DNA of 64,000 bases from Mixta hanseatica (lineage in GTDB: Bacteria > Pseudomonadota > Gammaproteobacteria > Enterobacterales > Enterobacteriaceae): NCBI RefSeq assembly GCF_023517775.1, contig NZ_CP082904.1:3844001-3908000 (forward strand). The letters are read 5' to 3'. Shown one piece after another: positions 15,928 through 26,408 of this stretch (position 1 is the first letter of the stretch; every line of letters starts with the position of its first letter). Under the pieces are notes generated by a model. It did no database searches, was not told where the DNA came from, and saw only the letters and a program-made list of their open reading frames with translations. The position numbers were made by a program, and so were the translations under genes.

Positions 15928-17883
15928 ATGAGCCAAATAATTAAGCATCCCGTTCCCGCCAGTATTGCGGAAAATACCCTGATTAATGCAGAACAGTACC
16001 AGGCAATGTACCAGCAATCGGTACAGGACCCCGATGCGTTCTGGGGCGAGCAGGGCAAGATACTGGACTGGATTAAGCCCTACAGCAAAATAAAAAACAC
16101 CTCTTTTGCCCCCGGAAATATCAGTATTCGCTGGTATGAAGACGGCACGCTGAATTTGGCCGCTAACTGCCTTGACCGGCATCTGCACGAGCGTGGCGAT
16201 CATCCGGCGATTATCTGGGAAGGCGATGACGCCAGTGAAAGTAAAACCCTGACTTATCGCGACCTGCATCGCGAGGTTTGCCGCTTCTCTAACGTCCTTA
16301 AAGAACTGGAAATCAAAAAAGGCGATGTGGTGGCGATCTATATGCCGATGGTGCCGGAAGCGGCTATCGCCATGCTGGCCTGCGCACGTATCGGCGCGGT
16401 GCATTCGGTGATCTTCGGCGGCTTCTCGCCAGAGGCGGTGGCCGGACGTATTATCGATTCCAGCGCGAAGCTGGTGATCACTGCGGATGAAGGCATCCGT
16501 GCCGGCCGCACCATTCCGCTGAAGAAAAACGTCGATGACGCGCTAAAAAATCCGGGTGTGACTACCATTAATCATGTGGTGGTACTGAAGCGTACCGGTA
16601 ATGAGATTAACTGGCAAAATGGACGCGACCGCTGGTGGCACGAGCAGATGAACAGCGCCTGCGCGCATCATCAGCCGGAAGAGATGAACGCCGAAGATCC
16701 GCTATTTATCCTTTATACCTCCGGCTCCACCGGCAAGCCGAAAGGCGTGCTGCACACCACCGGCGGCTACCTGGTCTACGCCGCCACCACCTTTAAATAT
16801 GTGTTTGATCATCACCCCGGCGACGTGTACTGGTGTACCGCCGACGTCGGCTGGATTACCGGTCACAGCTATCTGGTCTACGGACCGCTGGCCTGCGGCG
16901 CAACCACGCTGATGTTTGAAGGCGTCCCCAACTGGCCGCAGCCAAGCCGCATGGCGGAAGTGATCGATAAACATAAGGTCACGCTGCTGTATACCGCGCC
17001 TACCGCGATTCGTGCTTTGATGGCCGAAGGTGATAAGGCGATTACCGGCACCAGCCGCGCTTCGCTGCGTATTATGGGCTCGGTCGGCGAGCCGATTAAC
17101 CCGGAAGCCTGGGAGTGGTATTACAAAAAAATTGGCGACAGTCGCTGTCCCATTGTTGATACCTGGTGGCAAACCGAAACCGGCGGTTTCATGATTACGC
17201 CTCTGCCCGGCGCCACCGAACTGAAGCCGGGGTCGGCTACCCGTCCTTTCTTCGGCGTTCAGCCCGCACTGGTGGATAACGAAGGGCATTCGCAGGAAGG
17301 CGCCTGCGAAGGCAACCTGGTGATCGTCGATTCCTGGCCGGGCCAGGCGCGCACCCTGTTTGGCGATCATGAGCGCTTTGAACAGACCTATTTCTCCACC
17401 TTTAAAAATATGTACTTCAGCGGCGACGGCGCGCGACGTGATGAGGATGGCTATTACTGGATCACCGGCCGCGTGGATGATGTATTGAACGTCTCCGGCC
17501 ATCGCCTGGGTACCGCTGAAATCGAATCTGCGCTGGTTTCCCACGCCAAGATCGCCGAAGCGGCCGTGGTCGGCATCCCTCACTCAATTAAAGGCCAGGC
17601 GATCTATGCCTATATCACCCTGAATCACGGCGAGGAACCCTCTCCCGAGCTGTATACGGAAGTGCGCAACTGGGTGCGTAAAGAGATCGGGCCCATCGCC
17701 ACGCCGGACGTGCTGCACTGGACCGATTCACTGCCTAAAACCCGCTCCGGTAAGATTATGCGGCGTATTTTGCGCAAAATCGCCACGGGCGATACCAGCA
17801 ATCTGGGCGATACCTCTACGCTGGCCGATCCTGGCGTGGTGGAAAAACTGCTCGAGGAAAAACAGGGGATTACCATGCCATAG
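15928..17883 (+). CDS. acs: Acetyl-CoA synthetase (AMP-forming)
   Basis: Converts acetate, ATP and CoA to acetyl-CoA, the high-affinity route for scavenging acetate. The 651-residue protein (E. coli 652) begins [20 protein letters not shown]. The ANL-superfamily signature [18 protein letters not shown] is near residue 264 and the A5-type WWQTETGG near 413. The C-terminal catalytic lysine lies in [18 protein letters not shown] near 609, the residue controlled by reversible acetylation. The ATG at 15928 follows AAGGAGATCAGCC; an earlier frame start at 15889 has no ribosome site. First gene of the acs - yjcH - actP operon. Confidence 0.97.
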   Translation: MSQIIKHPVPASIAENTLINAEQYQAMYQQSVQDPDAFWGEQGKILDWIKPYSKIKNTSFAPGNISIRWYEDGTLNLAANCLDRHLHERGDHPAIIWEGDDASESKTLTYRDLHREVCRFSNVLKELEIKKGDVVAIYMPMVPEAAIAMLACARIGAVHSVIFGGFSPEAVAGRIIDSSAKLVITADEGIRAGRTIPLKKNVDDALKNPGVTTINHVVVLKRTGNEINWQNGRDRWWHEQMNSACAHHQPEEMNAEDPLFILYTSGSTGKPKGVLHTTGGYLVYAATTFKYVFDHHPGDVYWCTADVGWITGHSYLVYGPLACGATTLMFEGVPNWPQPSRMAEVIDKHKVTLLYTAPTAIRALMAEGDKAITGTSRASLRIMGSVGEPINPEAWEWYYKKIGDSRCPIVDTWWQTETGGFMITPLPGATELKPGSATRPFFGVQPALVDNEGHSQEGACEGNLVIVDSWPGQARTLFGDHERFEQTYFSTFKNMYFSGDGARRDEDGYYWITGRVDDVLNVSGHRLGTAEIESALVSHAKIAEAAVVGIPHSIKGQAIYAYITLNHGEEPSPELYTEVRNWVRKEIGPIATPDVLHWTDSLPKTRSGKIMRRILRKIATGDTSNLGDTSTLADPGVVEKLLEEKQGITMP

Positions 17884-18013
17884 CCGACGGGCGGCTCACG
17901 GCTGCCCGGCGTAGTCAGCAAGCGATACGGCTAGATCTTCCAGCCGCTAAAAAACAGACGTCATAACACGATAAAAAATCCTGTGAGCTTTTCTTACCTC
18001 TGGAGACGCTGTA

Positions 18014-18322
18014 ATGAACGACGCTATCTATGCCCGAATAGAGAACAGCGCGCGCTTTAAACTGCTGGTGCAAAAGCGCCAGCGTTTCGCGCTGATCCTC
18101 ACCCTCATTATGCTTATTCTGTATGTCGGCTTTATTCTGCTTATCGCCTTCGCACCCAACTGGTTGGGAACCCCGCTACACGAAGGCACCAACGTGACGC
18201 GCGGTATCCCTCTTGGCGTCGGCCTGATTGTGATCTCCTTCCTGCTTACCGGCGTATACGTCTGGCGCGCTAACGGCGAGTTCGATCGTCTGACCAAACA
18301 GATCCTGAATGAGGTGAAATAA
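18014..18322 (+). CDS. yjcH: Inner-membrane protein YjcH (DUF485)
   Basis: A small membrane protein, 102 residues (E. coli 104), of the DUF485 family. It has two membrane segments (about 27-49 and 63-84) and the family pattern [20 protein letters not shown]. It is always encoded with actP, whose ATG overlaps its stop codon by one base, so the two are co-translated. The role in acetate transport is suggested by this linkage only. CTCTGGAGACGCTGTA precedes the ATG. Confidence 0.93.
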   Translation: MNDAIYARIENSARFKLLVQKRQRFALILTLIMLILYVGFILLIAFAPNWLGTPLHEGTNVTRGIPLGVGLIVISFLLTGVYVWRANGEFDRLTKQILNEVK

Positions 18323-19983
18323 TGAACGGGCTGAAACGCTTTGCCGCGGGGCTCGCTCTGCTGTTCCCTCTGCCGCTGCTGGCCGCCGATGCGCTGACCG
18401 GCGCGGTGCAAAAACAGGGAACCAACTACCAGGCCATTATTATGTTTCTGGCCTTTGTCGCTTTCACGCTGGGGATTACCTGGTGGGCCTCTAAACGTAC
18501 CCGCTCGCGCAGTGATTATTATACCGCCGGCGGCAATATCACCGGCTTCCAAAATGGCCTGGCGATCGCTGGCGACTTTATGTCCGCCGCCTCGTTCCTT
18601 GGTATTTCCGCGCTGGTTTACACCTCCGGCTACGACGGCCTGATCTACTCGCTGGGCTTCCTGGTCGGCTGGCCGATTATTCTGTTTCTGATTGCCGAGC
18701 GGCTGCGTAATCTGGGGCGCTATACCTTTGCCGATGTCGCCTCTTACCGCTTACAGCAGAAGCCGATCCGCACGCTCTCCGCCTGTGGTTCGCTGGTGGT
18801 GGTGGCGCTTTACCTGATTGCGCAGATGGTGGGCGCGGGCAAATTGATTCAGCTACTGTTTGGCCTGGATTATCACGTCGCCGTGGTGCTGGTAGGCATT
18901 CTGATGGTGCTGTATGTGCTGTTCGGCGGCATGCTGGCCACCACATGGGTGCAGATTATCAAGGCGGTGCTGCTGCTGTTCGGTGCCTCGTTTATGGCGA
19001 TTATGGTAATGAAATCAGTCGGCTTCAGCTTTAATACGCTGTTTACCGAGGCGATGGCGGTGCATCCCAAAGGCCAGGCGATTATGCGCCCCGGCGGACT
19101 GGTTAACGACCCGATTTCGGCGCTGTCGCTGGGGCTGGGGCTGATGTTCGGTACTGCCGGGCTGCCGCATATTTTGATGCGCTTCTTTACCGTCAGCGAC
19201 GCCCGCGAAGCGCGTAAAAGCGTGTTCTGGGCCACCGGCTTTATGGGGTACTTCTATTTCCTGACCTTCATTATCGGCTTTGGCGCGATCCTGCTGGTAG
19301 GCGCCAACCCGATGTTTAAGGATGCTACCGGCGCGCTGATCGGCGGCAATAACATGGCGGCGGTGCATCTGGCGAACGCGGTAGGCGGCAGCACCTTCCT
19401 CGGCTTTATTTCAGCGGTGGCGTTCGCTACCATCCTGGCGGTGGTTGCCGGACTGACGCTGGCAGGCGCCTCCGCTGTTTCGCATGACCTGTACGCCAGC
19501 GTGCTGCGCAAGGGCCAGGCCAACGAACGCGAGGAGCTGCGTGTATCGAAAATCACCGTGCTGGTGCTGGGCGTGGTAGCTATCGCGCTGGGCATTTTGT
19601 TTGAGAAGCAGAACATCGCCTTTATGGTGGGGCTGGCCTTCTCAATCGCCGCCAGCTGTAACTTCCCGATTATCCTACTGTCGATGTACTGGTCAAGGCT
19701 CACCACACGCGGCGCGATGGTGGGCGGCTGGCTGGGTCTGTTAACCGCGGTGATATTAATGATCCTCGGCCCGACCGTATGGGTTCAGGTGCTGGGCAAT
19801 GCCGCTCCGGTGTTCCCATACGAGTATCCGGCACTGTTCTCCATGCTGGTGGCGTTTATCGGCACCTGGCTGTTCTCTGTTACTGACCATTCGGCTCAGG
19901 GCGCCCAGGAGCGTCAGCTGTTCCGCGCGCAGTTTGTGCGTTCGCAAACCGGGCTGGGCATCGATCAGGGCAAGGCGCACTGA
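18322..19983 (+). CDS. actP: Acetate/glycolate:cation symporter ActP
   Basis: Sodium/solute symporter family permease for acetate and glycolate, 553 residues (E. coli 549). It begins with a signal-like segment ([17 protein letters not shown]), then about 13 membrane helices. Recognisable blocks: [60 protein letters not shown] and [20 protein letters not shown]. It acts with acs: the operon couples import of acetate with its activation. A strong terminator follows. Confidence 0.96.
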   Translation: MNGLKRFAAGLALLFPLPLLAADALTGAVQKQGTNYQAIIMFLAFVAFTLGITWWASKRTRSRSDYYTAGGNITGFQNGLAIAGDFMSAASFLGISALVYTSGYDGLIYSLGFLVGWPIILFLIAERLRNLGRYTFADVASYRLQQKPIRTLSACGSLVVVALYLIAQMVGAGKLIQLLFGLDYHVAVVLVGILMVLYVLFGGMLATTWVQIIKAVLLLFGASFMAIMVMKSVGFSFNTLFTEAMAVHPKGQAIMRPGGLVNDPISALSLGLGLMFGTAGLPHILMRFFTVSDAREARKSVFWATGFMGYFYFLTFIIGFGAILLVGANPMFKDATGALIGGNNMAAVHLANAVGGSTFLGFISAVAFATILAVVAGLTLAGASAVSHDLYASVLRKGQANEREELRVSKITVLVLGVVAIALGILFEKQNIAFMVGLAFSIAASCNFPIILLSMYWSRLTTRGAMVGGWLGLLTAVILMILGPTVWVQVLGNAAPVFPYEYPALFSMLVAFIGTWLFSVTDHSAQGAQERQLFRAQFVRSQTGLGIDQGKAH

Positions 19984-20017
19984 TCGGCTGCTCATCACCT
20001 GATTCACTTCGTTACCA

Positions 20018-20044
20018 ACAGGGCCGCTACGGCCCTGTTTTTTT
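20018..20044 (+). terminator. Terminator of acs-yjcH-actP
   Basis: A 9-bp perfect stem, ACAGGGCCG with CGGCCCTGT and loop CTA, followed by seven T. It is 35 bases past the actP stop. Confidence 0.92.
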
Positions 20045-20068
20045 AGCCGTGGGCCATGCGGCCGCGGC

Positions 20069-20767
20069 CTACTGCGCCGCCCACATTATTTGGCTAATCA
20101 GCGGGGCGATAATGACGGTTACCACGCCAGATAGCATCATTACCAGGCTGGAGACCACCCCTTCCTGCTGTCCCAGTTCATACGCGCGTGCGGTACCGGC
20201 GCCGTGCGATGCCGCGCCAAAACCGGCGCCTTTCGCCATCCCCTGTTTTACCGCCAGACGCAGAAACAGCACGTCACCGACCGCCATGCCGAATACGCCG
20301 GTGATCACTACGAACAACGCCACCAGATCGGGCTGACCACCCACCTGCTTTGCCGCCGCCAGCGCAAAGGGCGTGGTAATGGAGCGTATCGCCAGGCTGC
20401 GCTGAATAATCTCCGGTAGCGCCAGCAGGCGCGCCAGCCAGACCGAGCTGCATACCGCGACCAGCGTGGCGGTGAACACGCCTACCGTCAGCGATAGCCA
20501 GTGCCGCCGGATAATCGTCTGGTTTTCATAAACCGGTACCGCAAACGCCAGGGTCGCCGGGCCGAGCAGCCACAGCAGCCAGCGGCTCTCGCTGATATAG
20601 CTCTGCCAGGAGATATGCATGATTAGCAACATGCCCACCAGCAGCAGCGGCGTCAGCACCAGCGGCATCAGCAGCAACCTGCGCCAGCGGCGATAGAGCC
20701 GTTTATTAAGGAAGTAGATGCACAGCGTAGCGATAAAACAGAGCAGGCTAATAATGAGGTTATTCAT
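20069..20767 (-). CDS. CidB/LrgB-family membrane protein
   Basis: A 232-residue membrane protein of the LrgB/CidB family, paralogue of E. coli YohK (231). Family blocks are seen in SITTPFALAAAKQVGGQPDL, VVITGVFGMAVGDVLFLRL and the strongly conserved GFGAASHGAGTARAYELGQQEG (positions near 185-206, given in part). Such pairs are associated with murein hydrolase activity, pyruvate or overflow-metabolism physiology. Its start overlaps the end of the CidA-like gene by 8 bases. Confidence 0.88.
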   Translation of the reverse strand: MNNLIISLLCFIATLCIYFLNKRLYRRWRRLLLMPLVLTPLLLVGMLLIMHISWQSYISESRWLLWLLGPATLAFAVPVYENQTIIRRHWLSLTVGVFTATLVAVCSSVWLARLLALPEIIQRSLAIRSITTPFALAAAKQVGGQPDLVALFVVITGVFGMAVGDVLFLRLAVKQGMAKGAGFGAASHGAGTARAYELGQQEGVVSSLVMMLSGVVTVIIAPLISQIMWAAQ

Positions 20768-21185
20768 GGCGCGCCTGCTTACGTTGCGCCAGCCAGATTT
20801 CCAGCCGGTAAACCCTGTCGACCACCAGCGCCGTCGCCGCCAGCACCATCATGGTACTTAGCGCGATGACCACGCAGATACGCCAGCCTTCGGTTTTTAG
20901 CAGATCGCCATAATTGACTACCGCCACCACTGCCGGGACAAAGAACAGTAGCATTTCCGCCAGTAGCCAGTTGCCGCCCGCCTTCACCCATTTCAGCGGC
21001 ATAACGCGCAGCGCCAACAGCGCCAGCAGTAGTAGCATGCCAACAATATTGGCTGGCAACGGCAGATGTAGCCAGCTTACCAATTGTTGCGCGCAGATAA
21101 ACAGACCGATATAGATAGCGACCTGTAACGGCACCTGCAGACGTTGCACCCATGCCGTTTTTTGCGGGCTTAAGGCCACGGCCAT
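20760..21185 (-). CDS. CidA/LrgA-family holin-like protein
   Basis: A 141-residue protein with four hydrophobic segments, of the LrgA/CidA family (E. coli YohJ, 132). Typical motifs: FICAQQLVSWLHLPLPANIVGM, then WLLAEMLLFFVPAVVAVVNYGD. Partner of the downstream CidB-like protein. Divergent from a LysR regulator with 107 bases between, the same layout as the cidABC-cidR system. The ATG at 21185 follows AGAAGGAGAGAAGATCT. Confidence 0.88.
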   Translation of the reverse strand: MAVALSPQKTAWVQRLQVPLQVAIYIGLFICAQQLVSWLHLPLPANIVGMLLLLALLALRVMPLKWVKAGGNWLLAEMLLFFVPAVVAVVNYGDLLKTEGWRICVVIALSTMMVLAATALVVDRVYRLEIWLAQRKQARHE

Positions 21186-21292
21186 AGATCTTCTCTCCTT
21201 CTGTTACTGTGATGGCTGTCAGTATACGGCGCTGGCAAAGGGTGAAAAAAATGAATTAAAATTATCCAAACTATGCACAAAAGGAATAGTTC

Positions 21293-22195
21293 ATGGATGT
21301 GCGGGCGTTGCGTTATTTTATTGAGGTGGTACGTCAGCAAAGCTTTACCCGGGCGGCTGAAGCGCTATTCGTTACGCAGCCGACCATCAGCAAAATGCTA
21401 CGCCAGCTGGAAGATGAGCTGAATTGCACGCTGTTGCTACGTGAAGGCCGTCGGTTGCACCTGACCGACAGCGGCCAGGTGGTTTATCAGCGCGGGCTGA
21501 TGATCCTGCAGGAATTCAAGCAGCTGGAGCTGGAAATTGGCGATATCAACCAGCTAAAAACCGGTGAGCTGCGCCTGGGCGTGCCGCCGATGGTCGGCAT
21601 GCAAATAGCCGGCTCCGTCTCTGCCTTTCGCCAGCGCTATCCCGGCATCACGCTAAAAATCGTCGAGTCTGGCGGACTGACGGTGCAGGAAGCGGTGCTT
21701 TCCGGCAGCCTTGATTTAGCGCTCACCGCCCTGCCGATAGATGAACAGCTGCCGCTGAATACGCTTACGCTGATGCATCATCCGCTCTGCGTGCTGGTGC
21801 CGCGCGCCGCACCCTGGCTGGATCGTAACAGCGTCTCCCTGGCGGAAGTTACCCAGCATCCACTGCTGATTTTTAATGAAGAGTTTTCGCTTAATCGCCA
21901 GCTAAAGCAGGCTTTTCAGCGCGAAGAGCTGACGCCGCAAATAGCAGTACGCAGCGGACAGTGGGATTTCCTGGCGGCAATGGTGCAGGCGGGAATGGGC
22001 GTGGCGATTTTACCGGAACCAATCTGTCAGCGGCTGGACAGGCAATCACTGTTGTGGTTACCGCTGGAATCGGAGCTGGCCTGGACGCTGGGATTACTCT
22101 GGCGAGAGGGCAGCTATCTTTCCCGCAGCGCGCAGGCGTGGATTGATTGCTGCCGTGAGTACTGGCCGGGCGACGCGCCCACCCTATCGGTCTAG
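21293..22195 (+). CDS. LysR-family regulator next to the CidA/CidB pair
   Basis: A 300-residue LysR-type factor. The N-terminal winged helix (about 1-60) reads MDVRALRYFIEVVRQQSFTR (start), with EALFVTQPTISKMLRQLEDE. An effector domain of two alpha/beta lobes follows (about 90-295). Divergent from the cidA-like gene, it is most likely its regulator, comparable to CidR, which responds to acetate or weak-acid stress in other bacteria. Location beside the acetate operon is compatible with that. The effector is not known from the sequence. Confidence 0.85.
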   Translation: MDVRALRYFIEVVRQQSFTRAAEALFVTQPTISKMLRQLEDELNCTLLLREGRRLHLTDSGQVVYQRGLMILQEFKQLELEIGDINQLKTGELRLGVPPMVGMQIAGSVSAFRQRYPGITLKIVESGGLTVQEAVLSGSLDLALTALPIDEQLPLNTLTLMHHPLCVLVPRAAPWLDRNSVSLAEVTQHPLLIFNEEFSLNRQLKQAFQREELTPQIAVRSGQWDFLAAMVQAGMGVAILPEPICQRLDRQSLLWLPLESELAWTLGLLWREGSYLSRSAQAWIDCCREYWPGDAPTLSV

Positions 22196-22222
22196 GCGGA
22201 CAGGGCTGCCCGCCTGATGTGC

Positions 22223-23872
22223 TTAATGATCTTTCTCTACCAGTAACGCTTCCAGCAGGTCGAGATCGCGCAGCAATTTCTGCATGGTTTCATTGCTGAT
22301 TTTCTGCGTGGCGCGCAGATGGTACAACTCGGCGCGCTCGGCGCGTAGCGCGGTAAGACGGAAGCGGCGTTCCAGATCCTCGACGATATGCGCGTTATCC
22401 AGATCGCTCTGTCCGTCGGCGCGGCGACGCAGGTTGCCGATAACGCGCGAGCTTACCTCTTTAAGCAGCTCGTTATCCACGTTCTCTTCCGTATCATGCG
22501 CCAGACGCTCTTCCATCTTGTACAGGCTTTCGATCGCTACGCCCGCCATGATCGCCCGCGCCTGCTGTAGCTCGCGACGATGCACCGCCTTATCAACACC
22601 ATCAATGCCGCGCAGCAGCAAAGGCAAAACAATCACGCCGATAAACAGCGAGAACAGAATGACGCCGGTGGCGAGGAAGACCAGTTCATAACGCCCTGGA
22701 AACGCATCGCCGTTAGGCAGGAATAAAGGAATCGACAGCACACCGGCCAGCGTAATCGCACCGCGCACCCCTGCCACGGAGGCGATCAATAGCTCACGTG
22801 AGCTGTAGCTGCTGAACTCCATCGGCTTTTTGCTCAGGAAACGTTTACTGATCCGCTGCATGGTCCACAGCCAGCTAAAGCGTACCAGCATCAGCGCGGC
22901 GTAAATCAGCAGAATGTCGGTAAACAGCATCCACAGCTCAACATTAGGATCGGCGTTGGCTTCGGTAATGGAGGTTTCCAGAATCCCCGGCAGCTGCAGG
23001 CCCAGCATCAGGAACACCATGCCGTTAAACACGAACTCCAGCATCTGCCAGACGCTGTTAGCACGCAGACGCATTGCCAGCGGCGCACGGCGCATAATGC
23101 CGGAGCGGGTGATCATCATGCCGGCCGCTACTGCCGCCAGGATGCCCGATACGCCCAGGTGTTCCGCAATCAGATAGGAAGCGAACGGCAGCAGCAGCAG
23201 CAGTACGGTTTGCGTGGCGGGATCGTCACCGCTCAGACGACTGAACAGACGCAGCGACTTACCAAACAGCCAGCAGACCGCAGCACCTGCCAGCAGACCG
23301 CCAATCGCTACTTTCAAAAATTCCACCGTTGCGCCGGAAACGGTAAAGACCATCGTTCCCATCGCCACCGCGACGGCAAACTTCAGCGAAACCAGGCCGG
23401 ATGCGTCATTCATCAACGCTTCGCCCTGTAGTATCGACATAATCTTTTTGGGAATACGCCCTTCGCCCACAATGCCGGAGAGTGCGACGGCATCGGTAGG
23501 CGACAGCACCGCCGCCAGCGCAAAGGCCGGCACCAGCGGAATGCCCGGCACCATCCAGTAGATCAGATAGCCAATACCCACTACCGTAATCAGTACCAGC
23601 ACTAAGGCCAGTCCCATGATTTCCCGGCCATGATGCAGAAATTCATTAACCGGTGTTTTCCAGCCGTCGGCAAACAGCAACGGCGGAATAAACAGCACCA
23701 GAAACAGTTCCGGATCGAAATCCACATGCAGGCCAAAGGTTGGCCATGCCAACAGCGCACCGGCGGCGATTTGCACCAGCGGCAGAGGGATCTGGAACGG
23801 AATAATACGGGCAGCGACGCCGGAGAGCGACACCACCAGAGTCATAATGAGAATAGTAAAAAAGATTTCCAT
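22223..23872 (-). CDS. yjcE: Sodium/proton antiporter of the CPA1 family, YjcE
   Basis: A 549-residue protein, the same length as E. coli YjcE. It has about 12 membrane helices from MEIFFTILIMTLVVSLSGVA onward, a LFIPPLLFADGWKTP block like the amiloride-binding region, VLSPTDAVALSGIVGEG in the ion-binding helix, and a cytoplasmic tail of about 130 residues with coiled-coil character (LERRFRLTALRAERAEL). The ATG at 23872 follows ATAAGGAAAGC; the 34-codon extension upstream lacks a ribosome site. In E. coli it sits next to ghxP, as here. Confidence 0.93.
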   Translation of the reverse strand: MEIFFTILIMTLVVSLSGVAARIIPFQIPLPLVQIAAGALLAWPTFGLHVDFDPELFLVLFIPPLLFADGWKTPVNEFLHHGREIMGLALVLVLITVVGIGYLIYWMVPGIPLVPAFALAAVLSPTDAVALSGIVGEGRIPKKIMSILQGEALMNDASGLVSLKFAVAVAMGTMVFTVSGATVEFLKVAIGGLLAGAAVCWLFGKSLRLFSRLSGDDPATQTVLLLLLPFASYLIAEHLGVSGILAAVAAGMMITRSGIMRRAPLAMRLRANSVWQMLEFVFNGMVFLMLGLQLPGILETSITEANADPNVELWMLFTDILLIYAALMLVRFSWLWTMQRISKRFLSKKPMEFSSYSSRELLIASVAGVRGAITLAGVLSIPLFLPNGDAFPGRYELVFLATGVILFSLFIGVIVLPLLLRGIDGVDKAVHRRELQQARAIMAGVAIESLYKMEERLAHDTEENVDNELLKEVSSRVIGNLRRRADGQSDLDNAHIVEDLERRFRLTALRAERAELYHLRATQKISNETMQKLLRDLDLLEALLVEKDH

Positions 23873-24050
23873 GCTTTCCTTATAGCCTCTTCCAACAGGC
23901 GTATGTGAATCGATTACCCTGAGGGGGTTCCCCTGTAGCAGTGTAAAACAAAACGTTAAACCTGTTAAAAACAAGGCGTGCGATCGCTACGCTTCAGGAT
24001 ATTTCTCTGTAGATGAAATAAATCAGAGGGAGTTTGATGGAAAGGTAGAG

Positions 24051-24074
24051 AAAAGCGCGGCCCTGGGGCCGCGC
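24051..24074 (-). terminator. Terminator after ghxP
   Basis: GCGCGGCC pairs with GGCCGCGC around a CTGG loop, followed on the minus strand by TTTTCTCT. It lies 9 bases past the ghxP stop. Confidence 0.75.
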
Positions 24075-24082
24075 CAGAATCA

Positions 24083-25432
24083 TCAGAGCGCCCAGCCTCC
24101 GGCATAGAACGCCACCAGAGCGATAGCGATAATCACGGTGCCGATATTCAGCCGACGCCATTCGCCAGCGAACACTCGGCCAATCACCAGCGAACCGAAG
24201 CCCAGCATAATGCCGGTGACGATATTGCAGGTCAGTACGATAAAGACCGCCGTCAGCAGACCGGACATCGCATCGACAAAGTCATTAAAGTCGATTTTCG
24301 CCACGTTGCTTAACATCAGCAGGCCAACATACATCAGCGCCGGTGCCGTGGCGTAGGCGGGAACCAGATAAGCCAGCGGCGACATAAACAGGATCAACAG
24401 AAACAGCAGACCGACCACGATTGCCGTCAGGCCGGTCTTGCCGCCTGCCGCCGTTCCCGTCGCCGATTCGATATAAACCGCTGCGGGCGATGCGCCGACT
24501 AAACCGGCAAAAATGCTGCTGACCGAGTCGGTGGTTAACGCTTTACCGCCGCTGATAATCTGACCCTCTTTATCCAGCAGGTTAGCCTGCCCGGCCACGG
24601 CGCGGATAGTACCGGTCGCGTCGAATACTGCCGTCATCACCAGCGCCAGCACGCTCGGCAGCACCGCCGCCTGCAGCGCGCCGCCGATATCCAGGCTGAA
24701 CAGCAGCGACTCGCCGTTGGCATCGCGCAGGCTGGGCATGGCAAATAAACCTTTAAAGCTAACGGCCGGATCCACCGCCAGGCCGATCAGGGAAATAGCA
24801 ATAATCGTTAGCAAGATGCCGCCCGGCACGCGACGTTTTTCCAGACCAAAAATGGCTGCCAGGCCGATCAGCGACATGATAACCGGGAAAGAGGTAAAGT
24901 GGCCCAACGCCACCGGCAGGCCAGGAGCCGGGTTTTTCACCACCAGGCCGACACCATCCGCGGCGATGAGCAGTAAAAACAGGCCAATGCCGACGCCGGT
25001 GCCGTGCGCCACGCCCATCGGCAGATTACGCAGGATCCAGGCGCGAATGCCGGTGGCGGAGATCAGGGTAAACAGCACGCCCATCAGGAAAACCGCGCCC
25101 AGCGCAACCGGAATGCTGATTTGCTGTCCCAGCACCAGGCTAAAGGCGGTAAAAGCAGTCAGGGAGATAGCGCAGCCGATAGCCATCGGCAGGTTTGCCC
25201 ACAGCCCCATAATAATGGAACCGAAGCTGGCGACCAGACAGGTGGAAACAAAAACCGCCGCGGGAGGAAAGCCCGCCTTGCCCAGCATTCCCGGCACCAC
25301 GATCACGGAATAGACCATCGCCAGGAAGGTGGTTAAACCCGCCAGGATCTCCTGACGCACACTGCTGCCACGCGCAGAAATTTGGAACCAGCCGTCAAGC
25401 GAGCGACGCGCGGGTTGTGTTGGAGTCGACAT
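24083..25432 (-). CDS. ghxP: Guanine/hypoxanthine permease GhxP (YjcD)
   Basis: A proton-driven purine-base importer of the AzgA branch of NCS2, 449 residues, the same as E. coli GhxP and nearly collinear with it. Characteristic blocks: [58 protein letters not shown] and [20 protein letters not shown]. About 13 membrane segments. The upstream region holds two directly repeated GCAAACGATTA elements that resemble PurR boxes, in line with PurR control of purine uptake. Its own terminator follows. Confidence 0.95.
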   Translation of the reverse strand: MSTPTQPARRSLDGWFQISARGSSVRQEILAGLTTFLAMVYSVIVVPGMLGKAGFPPAAVFVSTCLVASFGSIIMGLWANLPMAIGCAISLTAFTAFSLVLGQQISIPVALGAVFLMGVLFTLISATGIRAWILRNLPMGVAHGTGVGIGLFLLLIAADGVGLVVKNPAPGLPVALGHFTSFPVIMSLIGLAAIFGLEKRRVPGGILLTIIAISLIGLAVDPAVSFKGLFAMPSLRDANGESLLFSLDIGGALQAAVLPSVLALVMTAVFDATGTIRAVAGQANLLDKEGQIISGGKALTTDSVSSIFAGLVGASPAAVYIESATGTAAGGKTGLTAIVVGLLFLLILFMSPLAYLVPAYATAPALMYVGLLMLSNVAKIDFNDFVDAMSGLLTAVFIVLTCNIVTGIMLGFGSLVIGRVFAGEWRRLNIGTVIIAIALVAFYAGGWAL

Positions 25433-25545
25433 GAAAACCTCATTATTTTTGGATAACAGCCTGCGCGGCGAGCAGAGCGCACCGTTTTTTAATGTCCCTG
25501 GATAAATGCTGGCGTTGAAATGAACAGCCGACGCCAGTTAAAAAA

Positions 25546-25609
25546 GCAAACGATTACTTCGCCGCGCAAATGAGGCCGCAACAGCGGCCTGTAAAAAGGC
25601 AAACGATTA
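25546..25609 (-). promoter_or_regulatory. Two direct repeats resembling PurR boxes, upstream of ghxP
   Basis: GCAAACGATTA occurs at 25546-25556 and again at 25599-25609, 53 bases apart, both preceded by an A-run. Against the PurR core GCAAACGTTTGC the first copy with its next base matches 10 of 12 and the second 9 of 12. They lie 114-177 bases before the ghxP start, far for simple repression. Confidence 0.4.
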
Positions 25610-25698
25610 TCCTGCCTTTGCAGGCATATTTTCAACTGCTATATCTACCCGAACCAGGATAATTCGCAGGAAGAGAGTTTCACGCCGCGTGCAGGCGG

Positions 25699-26367
25699 CT
25701 ATTCCGCCGCCAGGTTGAGCTCGCCGCCCTGCTGAATGGCGCGCTGCCAGGCGGGACGACGCATAATATTATCCAGCCAGGCCTGCGTGGCTGGCATATT
25801 ATCCAACCCGCCACGCGCCGCCAGGCCCTGAATGGGAAAGCTCATTTGAAAATCAGCCAGCGTAAGCCGCTGACCGGCAAACCAGGGATGGCCGGTTAAA
25901 TGCTGCTCGATAAACTGACGATGCGTGGCCAGTTGCTTATCAATAAAGCCCTTACGCACGCCGTTGCCGAACGCCGCGCCGACGGGACGCAACAGCCAGG
26001 GCACCGGCGGCTTGCCCATCCGGCTAAAGATCAGGCGCATCACTACCAGCGGCATCAGCGAGCCTTCCGCATAGTGCAGCCAGTAACGGCTCTGTAGCTT
26101 TTCCTCTTCAGTCTGCGGCGTCAACAGCTGCTGGCTATCGTAGCGCTCAGCCAGATATTCCAGAATCGCGCCCGATTCCGCCACCACGCGGTCGCCGTCG
26201 CTAATCACCGGCGCTTTTCCCAAGGGGTGCACCTTTTTCAGCGCCTCCGGGGCCAGCATCGTCGCCTGACGCTGATAGCGGCGAATTTCATAGGGCAGTT
26301 CCAGCTCTTCAAGTAGCCAAAGGATCCGCTGCGAACGGGAGTTATTCAGATGATGGACAACGATCAT
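25699..26367 (-). CDS. Glutathione S-transferase family protein
   Basis: A 222-residue soluble protein. The N-terminal thioredoxin-like domain (about 1-80) starts MIVVHHLNNSRSQRILWLLE, with Ser11/Ser13-type residues where GSTs bind glutathione, and has the cis-proline region GKAPVISDGDRVVAESGAIL. The C-terminal helical domain (about 90-215) ends with LTLADFQMSFPIQGLA, the N-capping box and Asp typical of the fold. It lies between ghxP and soxR, on the same strand as soxR. Substrate unknown; a role in oxidative or electrophile stress is suggested by the family and by soxRS next door. Confidence 0.88.
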   Translation of the reverse strand: MIVVHHLNNSRSQRILWLLEELELPYEIRRYQRQATMLAPEALKKVHPLGKAPVISDGDRVVAESGAILEYLAERYDSQQLLTPQTEEEKLQSRYWLHYAEGSLMPLVVMRLIFSRMGKPPVPWLLRPVGAAFGNGVRKGFIDKQLATHRQFIEQHLTGHPWFAGQRLTLADFQMSFPIQGLAARGGLDNMPATQAWLDNIMRRPAWQRAIQQGGELNLAAE

Positions 26368-26408
26368 GACGGATTCCTGTGGTTAAGCGCCAGCCTCCAG
26401 TATAGCGG

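Noticed and set aside
16702..17583. Minus-strand open frame of 293 codons
   Set aside because: Antisense to acs with no domain or ribosome site; shadow of the real gene.
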